Assembly (NCBI RefSeq): GCF_009730915.1
Contig: NC_052487.1
Coordinates: forward strand, 2,356,001-2,420,000
Source: Dioscorea cayenensis subsp. rotundata
Taxonomy: Eukaryota > Streptophyta > Magnoliopsida > Dioscoreales > Dioscoreaceae
DNA: 64,000 bases
Reading direction: 5' to 3'
The translations under genes and the position numbers were made by a program. Every line of letters begins with the position of its first letter. Positions within the stretch are counted from its first letter, which is position 1. Under the pieces are notes generated by a model. That model ran no database searches. It saw only the letters and a list, made by a program, of their open reading frames with translations, and was not told where the DNA came from. Shown here piece by piece: positions 44,811 to 56,185 of the stretch.

Positions 44811-46930
44811 GCTTCTGGAAAACCCAGAAGTATTTAAGCAATTCTTAGTTCAAAAAAAATTGTTTATATTGGCGTAAAAAAAAACTGAAAAATAGTTTAT
44901 TTTATAAGCTAGTTATGAACAACCCCTTCTCTACCCACTGTTGTCATCAAAAGAAAAAATAGTTCTTCAATCGATATTAATTTATAAATAATAATATTTC
45001 AAATGCAATTCTTAATTATATATTGATTATTATGAGAATATAGATGAAAAATCTAATGACTTATTTATTTATTTATTTTGCTAAATTTAATTATTAATCA
45101 GTATCTTCATTAATTAATTTGTTATAAGATATATTTTTTTAAATAATTATGACATTCTAAATAATTTTTTTTTTTACAAAGTGAATAAGCATCTATATAC
45201 TCACTCTGTATGAAGGGAGGTTTAAACCCATTTTTTTAATGGGACACAACAACTTTACACAAAATTTTATGTCAAATAACATGCTAATATTCCAAGCATT
45301 ATATAACATATGAACACGCTGTTATTTTTAAATCCAAAACGTATATTTGAAAATTTTCAATCAAATCAATTGATTTAAACAAAATTATGCCACTTGAGTC
45401 CTTTTGCCATTTCATGAATATCACGCATTAAAGCGTGAAGAAAAGTTTAAACCCATCTTTTCAGTGGTTTACAAAACTTTTACACAAAAAACTTATACTA
45501 ATTGACATGCCAGTATTCCAAATATTATATAGCGTGCTACAAAATTTTTACGTAAAGAACTTATTTAAATTGACAAAACTTTTACACAAAAAACTTATAC
45601 TAATTGACATGCCAGTATTCCAAATATTATATAGCGTACTAGTATTCCAAATATTATATAGCGTGCTACAAAATTTTTACGTAAAGAACTTATTTAAATT
45701 GACAAAACTTTTACACAAAAAACTTATACTAATTGACATGCCAGTATTTCAAATATTATATAGCGTGTTACAAAATTTTTACGTAAAGAACTTATTTAAA
45801 TTGATATGATGATATTCCTGACTTTATATAACATATGAACACGCTGATATTTTAAATCCAAACATAACTTTAAAAAATTTAATGATTAATCAAATCAATT
45901 GCTTTAAACACAGTCAAATCACTTGTAGTCATTTTGTCATTCGGTGAACATCACGCATCAAAGCTTTCTTGCTTACCGCCCGATAACTCACCTTTGTTTC
46001 ATTAAAAATATGTTTTTTTTTATTAAAAATAAAAGATATTTCATACATAGACATTATTAATGTGGAAATAATTAAGACGTAGACTATCTTAATAATATAT
46101 TCTATGAACTCAATGATTAAAATAATTAATCACGTCCAATAATATAAAATCATACTTGTACCTATACAAAAAAATTATATATTTTTAATAATAATATTTT
46201 AAAATTAAAAAGTCATTTTTATGATATATACCACTATAAAAGTCATTAGTCTTATTTATTTGAAATTGACTATATGAATCTTCTTCAATGTTTTATCAAA
46301 AGCTAAAGGATTAGATAAACTAAAAACATACGTATTACTAAATAAAGTTTCTATGAAAAACATTTTACATTTACCTCTATTTTTTTAAGGTCATTTATCT
46401 AAAGTTCTTCTACTAACTTTATATGGCATTTACCTATACGATTTTATATGGCATTTACCTATAGTTCTTCTACTAAATAAGGTCATTTTTAATCTATTTC
46501 ATGTAAACTTATTTTTTATTCAGTTATTTTATAATATCCAACGCACATCTCAATATTCCCTTTTCAATTATATGTGTTCATCCATTGAGTATATTATTTT
46601 TTAACTATAAAACTTTTTTACATGTACATCATAACTTTTCTAAAAACCATTCTATAAAACTAAACTTTGAAATTATAAGATATTGTACGATTATAAAAAA
46701 ACTCCAAAAGCTCTCATATTTCTAGCAATCAATCTAAATTTATATTATTCTAACATATCAAAATAATGAAAATATTTCAATAATAAAATAAAATTATTAA
46801 AAAAATACTTACTAAAATGTCAAATTTAGTTAGGAACTGTGAGGCATATAATTTAATCTCACTATTTTGTTTGGTTGGAAAGTAAGTAAAACAATATTAA
46901 TGATTTACTGTTAACGATTTCTCAACAACA
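44811..46930. other. Intergenic region between LPR-3 and LPR-4
   Basis: AT-rich with no gene recognised. Parts (44940-45110, 45930-46800) are diverged relatives of the A1 and A2 upstream DNA, for example GTCAAATTTAGTTAGG near 46820, so this is an older copy of the LPR upstream region. It contains the 102-base tandem array at 45471-45805. Confidence 0.5.
45471..45805. repeat. 102-base tandem repeat, three units
   Basis: ACAAAACTTTTACACAAAAA recurs at 45471, 45573 and 45702, each followed by ACTTATACTAATTGACATGC and ATATTATATAGCGT, and by TTTTTACGTAAAGAACTTAT. The middle unit is 129 bases because a 27-base piece (AGTATTCCAAATATTATATA) is itself doubled. Confidence 0.93.
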
Positions 46931-46938
46931 CGGAGGCC

Positions 46939-46946
46939 TATTTAAA
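46939..46946 (+). promoter_or_regulatory. TATA-like box of LPR-4
   Basis: TATTTAAA stands where other copies have TATATAAA, 80 bases before the ATG at 47026. Confidence 0.55.
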
Positions 46947-47025
46947 CGTCTTAAGGGTTTCCACTTCTCTACACCCCTTCCATTCTCCAACTCTAACTCT
47001 TTCATTTAGTTTATAACTTGGAGCC

Positions 47026-49680
47026 ATGGACAAGCTTTTTATCTTCTTGATGTACTTGTTAATGGCAATGAGATGCTCTTGGGCCGATGATAACAAGCTC
47101 TTGAATGCATCCCGGCTCAAGATGTTCGTCGACGACCTCCCGATCATGCCCAAAGTGCACGGATTCAGTGTTAAAGACGGCTCCCTTGTCCCCGGTCATC
47201 TCACTATCGGCATGTTCGACAAGCTCTGGGTCAATCTGTATTTATAAGTATAATTTCATTATGACAAAGAATATTTTTAAATTAAAATCGACAGTGATTA
47301 TAAAAAAAAATCATTTATAAATATATATAATATAATTAGATTTTTAACTTATAAAATTTATTTATTTATAATAAATTGGTCATTTTTGTTTAAGAGTTTG
47401 AATTCAAAATTTGTGTTCAAAATTAACACAAATGTATTAAAATATTAACACTATAAATATCACTTGATTTTTGTTTTTTAAATGGAGCTCTTCTCACTTA
47501 TTTATTAAAAAAAAAAAATACATGGGAATTGTTTCACAGTGTAGCATTATAATTTTGAACAATGATATGTTTGATACAATAACATGATTGCACTAATAAC
47601 TAATTATTTTCACTAATAATATATAAAATATTAATAAAAGAAATAATTTATAAATTAAAACCAAGAACACGCAAAACATAACGCCGCCACCTTAGAATAA
47701 AAAGTAGTTGATATTTTATTTTATTTTATTTTTTATTACCAGAAATTCCACAGGGATATCCCAGCGACACGTGTCTTCGCGTACGGTCTCTCAAAGGAAT
47801 CAGCGACCGTACCGGGCCCCACTATAAAAGCTCTCCGTGGGGTCCACACTGACGTCACCTGGGAAAACCACCTCCCTTCCCACCATATCCTCTCATGGGA
47901 TCCCACCATCCCCAACGCCATGCCCTCCTCCGGCACCGGCGTCCCCACCGTCGTCCATCTCCACGGCGGCGTCCACCCTCCTTTCTCCGACGGCAACGCC
48001 AACTCCTGGTTCACCTCCGGCTTCCGCTCCACCGGCCCAACCTGGTCTTCTCCGACCTCCTCGTACCCCAATGTCCAATCCCCCGGCAATCTCTGGTACC
48101 ACGACCACGCCATGGGCCTCACCCGCGTCAACCTCCTCACCGGCCTCCTCGGCGCCTACATCCTCCGTGATCCCTCCCTCGAATCACCCCTTTCCCTCCC
48201 TTCCTTCCCCTTCGATCTCAACCTCATGGTCTTCGATCGCAAATTCCGCGTCGACGGTTCCATCTACTTGAACTCCACCGGAAACAACCCTTCGATCCAC
48301 CCTCAATGGCAACCCGAGTACTTTGGCGACACCATCATCGTCAACGGCAAGGTCTGGCCTCGTCTCCACGTCCAGCGCCGCCGCTACCGCTTCCGAATCC
48401 TCAATGCCAGCAACGCTCGCTTCTTCCGCTTCTTCTTCTCCAACGCTCTCCCCTTCTTCCATATCGGATCCGACTCCACTTACCTCTCCAAACCCGTTAA
48501 GACCACTGGCTTCCTCCTCGCCCCATCCGAGATCGCCGATGTCATCGTTGACTTCTCCAACTCGCCGACTGACTCAGCGATCCTACTCAACGACGCGCCG
48601 TACCCGTTCCCCTCCGGCGAGACCGTCGACGCGACCAACAGAAAGGTGATGAAGTTCGTGATCGAACGGCAGAGATCTCCTGATGGGTCACGGATCCGGA
48701 GGCAACTCTTTGTTTTCCCCAAAGCGCTGTGAAAACGCGCTATATCACGATGTACGAGTACACGAGCCTGAGCGATGGACCCACTCATCTCTATCTCAAC
48801 GGGAAGGCATTCGAAGAGCCGGTGACGGAGACGCCGAAGTCAGGGACGTCCGAGATCTGGCACGTGATCAATCTAACGGATGACAATCACCCGCTGCACA
48901 TACACCTGGCCCACTTAGCAGCGCTGGAGCAACGCAAGATCCATAAGCTGGAGAAGTTCAAGGATTGCATGACGAGGTTGAACGATGCGATCAAGTGCCA
49001 CGTGGATGATCATGCGGTTGGGAAAAAGACTAAGGTGGCGAAGAATGAGAGGGGTTGGAAGAACGTGTTCAAGGTTAAGCCAGGGTTCATGACCACGATG
49101 TTGGTTCGGTTCGAGTTACTTGGACCGGGGAATACAACGTACCCGTTCGATGCCACCACTGAACCGGGTTATGTTTACCACTGTCACGTGAGTTTCTTTT
49201 TTCTCTTACCTTAAATACCATATAAATAATTTAATAAAAATAATAATTATATACCTATATAATAGTAAAAGAGTTAGAAAATCTGAGTTTTAGATTACAT
49301 GGCATGTAAATGCTTATGTTTCATTTACTATATTATTATCGGTACATTATAATTAATTATATATTTAATTGGGAAGGTGAAAATCCACTTTTGTTAGCTT
49401 AACTCCATCACAAAAATTTGGGTTGACTGGTCGAGTTGAAAGAAATTAAAGTGAAAATTAAAATTTTAAATTATTGATTATAAATGCTTGATTGATTATG
49501 AATACAATTAAATTTAAAGGTAGGTTATAGTTACTTATACATCGATATTATCAACGATCATGTTTGTGGATTTTTTTTTAATTAATTAATTAATTAATTA
49601 ATTAATTAATGTATTTGAAAATGCAGATATTGAACCATGAAGACAATGCCATGATGAGGCCACTGAAACTCCAACCATAG
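47026..49680 (+). pseudogene. LPR-type multicopper oxidase LPR-4, 13-base deletion
   Basis: Exon 1 is 47026-47229 (204 bases, signal peptide MDKLFIFLMYLLMAMRCSWA), exon 2 47743-49187 and exon 3 49627-49680. All four copper-binding blocks are encoded (HLHGG, WYHDH, HPLHIH, HCH), and exon 3 reads ILNHEDNAMM. In exon 2, near 48723, the 13 bases CCCTCGCTGCAAA found in A1 are missing between two AAA triplets. The frame then hits TGA at 48730-48732, about 150 codons before the normal end. The remainder stays open in the new frame. Exon 2 has one extra codon relative to A1 (SSGTG instead of SSGG), shared with A2. Its exon 2 is almost identical to A1 and A2, while exon 1 and intron 1 are clearly diverged. 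Confidence 0.87.
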
Positions 49681-49972
49681 AGATCATCATCATCAGCATC
49701 TATTGTACTGTGATTGATATTTTGGGTTAATGATGTGTGTGAGTGTGTTCAAAGTGAAAACATATTTAAGCATTTTAAGCCACAATGGTTCCGTTGTTTG
49801 ACATCCTTTACATATATCTAGAAAAAAAATAATAATGTTTTATATATCTATATTCGTGGTTTTTTTTTTAATTTGATGTGATTTATTTTTTAATTTTTTA
49901 TATTTTTTTTACTGTATACAATTATACAAACATATTTTAGCGCATGTTTTCTAGATGCATTCTTCCCTGATG

Positions 49973-50200
49973 CTAAGACGGAAAAACTCCATCCATTTTA
50001 TGGGCAGTAGGCTGTGAAGGAGATGACAACCTTGAAAAAACTTGTACTTTAGCCACTCTATTAGAGTACACACACCCCAAATTAGCCCTAAACCCAACCA
50101 ACCAACCTCCAAAAGATGGACTTATTAGGCCACCCACACCAACACTTCCTAGATAACCCTTTGTAGCGCCATTAGTGTTAAGCTTGACGAACCCCTCCAT
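49973..50200 (-). pseudogene. LINE RNase H domain remnant (copy B)
   Basis: Encodes the same peptide as 15777-16004, GFVKLNTNGATKGYLGS and the rest. Present because of the segmental duplication. Confidence 0.7.
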
Positions 50201-50268
50201 TTATGGCCACCATTGAGTAATGAATAATTCCTTCTTAGATCCTGTATTTTCAAGAAAGGCCTTTGCAA

Positions 50269-50749
50269 CCAATGACCAAGTGGTTTATTAGTAACCTGAT
50301 CCCTATTAAAATCCTTTACAAGTGGCCAATAACCAAAATGATTTCATTGGTATGATCACCGATAGAAACTTTTCACCAAATAGTGAGAGTTCGATTCTAC
50401 CGGGAGGCATATATATGGGAGATGTGAGCGGTGGTTGTGTGCGAGTGGTCTTAACGCCCATGCGTGCCCTGGCCCTGTCCCCACTTGCTCCACCGAGACT
50501 TGTGCACGTCTCTGAAGGTTTAGCAGGATCTTTGGGTTGTCTGTTTCTTTTGTCAAAAAAAAATCCTTTCTGGTGATGAGAGTTCCAATCGTGGATAGAA
50601 AGACATTTTTTAAGAGTATGAGTAGTAGTTGTATTGTGAGAGGTCCCGACGCCCATGTGTGCTGGGCCCCGCTCCCCACCCGCTTCGTCTCAGATTTGTG
50701 CATGTTTATCTTTTTTAACGGCCTAGCCGCTCATCTCGCAAAAAACTAA
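50269..50749 (+). mobile_element. Older SINE with nested younger SINE (copy B)
   Basis: CTTTGCAA duplications lie at 50261-50268 and 50750-50757. The younger SINE is at about 50325-50558, with left duplication AAAATCCTTTACAAGTG (50308-50324). On the right the duplication is damaged (AAAATCCTTTCTGGTG), unlike the perfect copy in block A. Confidence 0.8.
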
Positions 50750-51459
50750 CTTTGCAATTATCAAGCCACTTGCCCATAATTATTCATTTGTTGCACATCA
50801 ACACAAGCATCAACTTATTCAAGAACTACATTGCACCTGTTTGTCTAAAGCCTTCAAGTAATCAACATAAATTAAGACACCCACTGGTCACCTCCCAATT
50901 TTGAAACAAATCTCTTACCTTATATGTTTCACAACCAACTAGTGTGATAGGAGCAGTTCAAAAAACTCTAACCATTTGTTAGAACTAATCAAACTCTCTC
51001 GAAGTCCATTTTGTGAAAGAATAGTCCTTTAAAAGCATTGAGCATGTAATATGTAATATGCACTCTACGGAACCACTACAAAGCAGTAACAAATGATTGT
51101 GGTATGTCCATGTAGAGTCCACATAATTGTCCCTTAACTGCTAATTTATTAGCAGTTCGCTTATAACACAGAGCATTAGTTGGCAAATGATTGTGGAATA
51201 CTAGCCAAAGCAAGTGCAGCCCCCGTTAATTGAATTTTACTTTATAAACTAACTTTGAAGTAAAGTGTTCGTGTGATCTAGATTGTACCAATAAATATTA
51301 TCGTATCGCTAGATTTTTCTTTTCATGCATTCATTAAAAAAAATAAAAAAATAGAGTAATATTTTTATTTTTATTTTTTTGAAAAAATAGATAAATTATT
51401 ACTTTATTGAAAAAAAAAAGAGCACACCAAGAATACAACCAACAAAGAAAACAAAGCAA

Positions 51460-51464
51460 AGATT
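51460..51464. other. Empty target site of the solo LTR
   Basis: A single AGATT between CAAAGCAA and CCTCTATTTTC, equivalent to the filled site at 17270-20974. It marks the state before insertion. Confidence 0.9.
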
Positions 51465-51837
51465 CCTCTATTTTCATTAAATAAAAAGTTATAATTGAAT
51501 AAAAAGTTATAATAAAGTAACATTTTTATTAAGTAAAAAGTTATAATTAATAAATCATATTATTATATTTTTTTCATTTATAAAAAAAACGTTAATTAAA
51601 TACTATTCAAACAAAAATTCCTTTCCTTTACTTCTCTTTTTTTTTCCTCCTTTCTTTTTTTCTTTTTTTTTTAAATTTTTTTTTCAAATTTTTAAACCAG
51701 ATAGTATGTAATTAAGTTTTCATTATACAAAATTAGCAAAAGCGATATTATACAAAAATCCTGAAAAGAGTTCATACATAATACCATGTGAAATCTAGAA
51801 CAACCAGCACCTCTAGAAATGACAGCATTCTAGAGGA

Positions 51838-51875
<38 letters not shown>

Positions 51876-52395
51876 AAGTGAATTCGGGCAAATTAATAAT
51901 GGATTAGGATTCAATGAAAAATGCTATGATTATCAAATCCTTTTACAATTAGTCTTTTTTTAGATTTTAATTAACCACCAAAACTTATATAATTAGTGAT
52001 TATAATCTCAATATCAAATCTTGCACGTTGTTGTTAGTTGTTAGGAAAGTACTTCCAGCTTTGATTTAAAATTAATTGATTTTATATTGAGAATAACTTA
52101 TATTGCTATTATTAGTCTTGATTTATGGATTAATTGTGTGTTTTTGTTATGAAAAGAATTGATTAGGCTTCTAGTTTTTAGCTAATTAGGAATGATCTAA
52201 ATTAATTACCTTAACATGAACAAGTGATAAATTTATACGTATATCATCAATATTTGTTACCAAGAATTATTTGTAATTAATTAATGCTTCAATTATCTTT
52301 AATAAATGCTTGTGTGCAACTGTGTTGAGTGCAATCCACTTTTTCAAAAAACTGTGTTGAGTGCACGTACAGGTGTAATTTAAGGTTTGCAGGTC

Positions 52396-52597
52396 TGCTG
52401 AGTGCATGCGTATGAGTGGACAACATATAAGAAAAAAAATTTAGAGCTTGGATTAACACCATCCAAAAGCCTCAAACTAAAATCAGCAGTAGAATGTGCT
52501 GAGTGCATGCGTATGAGTGGACAACATAAAAGAAAAAAAATTTAGAGCTTGGATTAACACCATCCAAAAGCCTCAAACTAAAATCAGCAGTAGAATG
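52396..52597. repeat. 101-base tandem duplication specific to block B
   Basis: CTGAGTGCATGCGTATGAGT begins at 52398 and again at 52499. Both copies run through TTTAGAGCTTGGATTAACAC to CAGCAGTAGAATGT. Block A (21897-21997) has one copy. Confidence 0.9.
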
Positions 52598-52790
52598 TCC
52601 TTATCTATTTATTTGTTTAATAAGAATTGAAGTAAAAGGGAAGAGTAGAGAGAAATAATAAAGAAAAAATTATAATAATAAATTCATTGAAAATGGATGA
52701 AAAGCGAAAGTTTCTACTTGGGAGAAGATAAGATATATATAATCTTCTTTTAAGTAGTTTCAGTAGAAATGATGACAAATCAGTTAGGTC

Positions 52791-53016
52791 TAGGGGTGTA
52801 TTTGAGCCGAGCTGGTCGTGAGCGGCTCGGGTGTTCGACTTCGATGAGGGGCTCGTTCAGATTCATTTCATATCAGTAAACGAGCCAAGCTTGAACATCA
52901 TTTTCAAGCTCGATTATTAAACGAGCCAAGCTTGAGCAGCTGAAAGCTCGGCTAGTTTTAGCTCGTGAACATAGCTCAAGAACAAGCTCGTTTGTAAGCT
53001 CGGTTGTGAGCTCGTT

Positions 53017-53050
<34 letters not shown>

Positions 53051-53891
53051 TGTATATATATGTATATTAAGGTGTATATGTGACTATGTCATTGTTGTCA
53101 ATTTGAGTCACACATATAGGGCTCTAAACTACTATTCAAAAGCTAAGCTCGTTAAAAAGCTCGAGTCACTTTGATTCATTGAGTTAAATGAGACTTTAGA
53201 AGATAAACAATGCCCAAACTTGAACAACACCAAGTTCGCCTCATTAAATCTTGTGAACAACTCATTTATTGTATAATTAAAAGCTCGTTTATAGTATCAT
53301 TTACAATTTTATTTGTAATTAACAATCATTAATATAATCATTTATAGTGTCATGAACAAGCTTATTTACCGGATCGTTAATAATATTACAAAAGAAAAAT
53401 ATTTATAGATAGTTACATCACAATGTTTATTTTGTTATTATTGTAATTATTTGTTAACTTATTTAATGAATATTTTAACAAGCTTGAACTCAAACCTTAA
53501 TGATTCCATAAACAAGCTAAAATTATTCTTTTATTAAAATGATCCTCAAACTTAAATCGAGTTGAGTCACACTTGATAATGATTCATTAAATAAGGTTTA
53601 AATGATAATTTATTAAATAGAAAAATAGAGTATAAAAAAATAGTCAAGCCTTAATCAAGCTTACGAGCCAAGTCTAAGCTTCGAATTTTTTTTAACAAGT
53701 TGAGCTCGAGCATGAAGTTCGAAATAAGCTCGATTAGAGCTCGAGCTCGGTTAAAATAGTAACGAGCCAAGTTTAAACATGAAAAATGAAGCTCGAAGAA
53801 AGCTCAGCTCGAGCTCGAATTTGATTAAATAGTAACGAGCAAAGCTTGAACAAGGCAAAGCTCTGCTCGGCTCGGCTCATTTACAGCCCTA
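52791..53891. mobile_element. Non-autonomous hAT element rich in GCTCG words (copy B)
   Basis: Same element as 22188-23261 with the 8-base duplication GTTAGGTC at 52783-52790 and 53892-53899. It contains an ATGT/ATGTATAT microsatellite at 53022-53056 where block A has TA repeats, and scrambled bases near 52815-52875 and 53160-53215. Confidence 0.88.
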
Positions 53892-54921
53892 GTTAGGTCC
53901 CCGGATAAATGCATTAGCATCACTTGGGTTACTCCCATGGGATCACAAGAATTCTAAATTTCTCTTCTCCATATTGATTGAATTTTTTGATTTAATTCTT
54001 ATTTGATATAGGTTACATGCACTTACATGATAAATGTATGTTAGTTTAGTTAAGATCATTCAAAACAATATTTTTGTGGATTTAAGAATATGTTCATTTC
54101 GCATAATCTATATGATTCAGATTATAGTATGAATAAAACAAAAAAACTTAGAAATCTCCATAAACATCTTTAAGGGAATGAAAGAATTAGGCAACCACAC
54201 TTAGATGGCTAGAGTCGGATGTATTTATTACTAAGAATTATTTGTAATTACTGCTCTTTAAATTTATTTAATGCCCTGCAATTTTGTTGATATATAAATT
54301 TTGGAATTTTCATATGATCTCTCCCCTTGTTTTGCCATTATTATAATGTTAACCCCTCTCCTGTACGCCCTGTGCATCAATAGAAAAAATTATTCTTCAA
54401 TTGATATTAATTTATGAATAATAATATTTCAAATGTAATTCTCGATTATTTATTGAGTTTTATTAGAATATAGATGTAAATCAATTTATAAATAATAAAA
54501 TAGTTATATATATAATTACTTATTTATATCTTTTTGCTTATTTTTATCATTAATCAAAAACACGAAAAGTGATGGGCAAAATTATTTTGTTACAAGATAC
54601 TTCTTATTATTATGACATTCTAAAATTTTTTTAAAATAGAATTAACACGTCAGTAGCATGCATATATAAGCACAAAATTATGTCTTTAATATATTTGTGT
54701 TTTTCACCATATATGAAAAAAAAAAAAAAGTTAAAACCAATTATTTTACGGGGACTCAAATGCCTTAAAACGGTACAAATATAAAATTACATTCTAATCA
54801 CATCTGTGCCTTTATTCTACATAAAGGTGATTTGAACTTGCTTCTTCAATGAGATACAAACACTTTGGACATGCATAGACACATTAGTTACTTAATTTCT
54901 TATTATACATGTATTATTATT

Positions 54922-55110
54922 TATCTTTTTTTTTTGAGAAAAACGACAAGCGCCGGAATCCAGGGACGAACATATAGGGGAGCAGCGCTCATCACTAAAC
55001 CGTGCTCTCATCTTGCGCGAGATAGGGATCAAACTCGGGAGGCCCACACTCGATCGCGAACACGCTACGCAGAACTCGATGATCGATGGGACCAAAGATG
55101 GTCCCTCGAC
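54922..55110 (-). mobile_element. SINE of the second family, reverse orientation (copy B)
   Basis: Same insertion as 24320-24502. The left flank CATGTATTATTATT is kept. The part nearest the A-box end (55040-55113) differs strongly from block A while the flanks are almost identical. Confidence 0.75.
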
Positions 55111-56096
55111 CATATGATCATCATTCTACGTAGAAGGAAGTTTAAACTAAACTTTTCAATAGAAATTGAATACTCTACTTACAAAATCTCATATCAAATA
55201 AGGCGCAGACTTGATATTGAAGAAAATAATATACTATATAAAGTCAATGATTACAATAATTCATCACGTTCATTTGTACCTATGCAAAATAAATATATTT
55301 CTTTAATAACTATTAAAGAAATCAAAAATCATTTCCTTTATTTGTATATGACTAGACAAGTCGTTACTTTTAATTATTTATTAAAAAATTCAAAAACCAT
55401 TTCCATTGTATACGGCTAAATAAGTTGTTAGTCTTAATTATTTAAAATCAACCATATAAATTTTTTCCATTCAATTTGTTTTAACTAAAAATTAAAGAAC
55501 AAGATAAATTAAGTAAAGTTTCTTCTAGATGTTTTTGTTTATTACAATAAAGATCCTATCCCCAAAAATTTTTTACCTTCTTTTATGTAGCATCTACGAG
55601 TAATTTCAAGACATGTTCATATTGTTTTAAATAGTTTTCTCTTAATTTGTCAATAATAAGTATCATTCCTAATGTGTTTTGGATAAATTTATTTAAATTT
55701 TTTTTATATAGTATTTACCATTTATCTCAATAATCTCAATTTAACCAAGGTCATTTTTATTGTTTTTTTAACAAGAAAATATTCTTACATATATGTCTCG
55801 GTTCTATAGAAGTAAAATTTTAATTTAAAAGATATTTTATGATTATAAAAATCTTAGAAAAAGCTCTCTTATTTCCGGCTATCAATCAAAATTTAAACTA
55901 TTCTAACGTGTCAAAATAATAAAAATAATTTAATAATAATTTAAAATTATTAAAACGAATACATACTTAAATGTCAAATTTAGTTCGGCGGAGGGGGATT
56001 GCATGTTAGGTATATAATTAAGTTACACTATTTTTTAGTAGGGTTTGGAAAGTCGGATGATTTCCCATTAAAGCTTTCTCAACAACACGGAACGCC

Positions 56097-56104
56097 TATA
56101 TAAA
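56097..56104 (+). promoter_or_regulatory. TATA box of LPR-B1
   Basis: TATATAAA, identical in sequence and spacing to LPR-A1. Confidence 0.8.
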
Positions 56105-56185
56105 CCCCTTGAGGGCTTCCACTTCTCTACATCCCTTCCATTCTCCCTCTCTCCTTCTCCTCTACTTTGGCTAAAACTCAGAGCC

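Noticed and set aside
45435..45809. A 124-aa repeat protein
   Set aside because: The repeat is at DNA level (102-base units, divisible by three), which keeps one frame open by chance. The composition is AT-driven and there is no family match.
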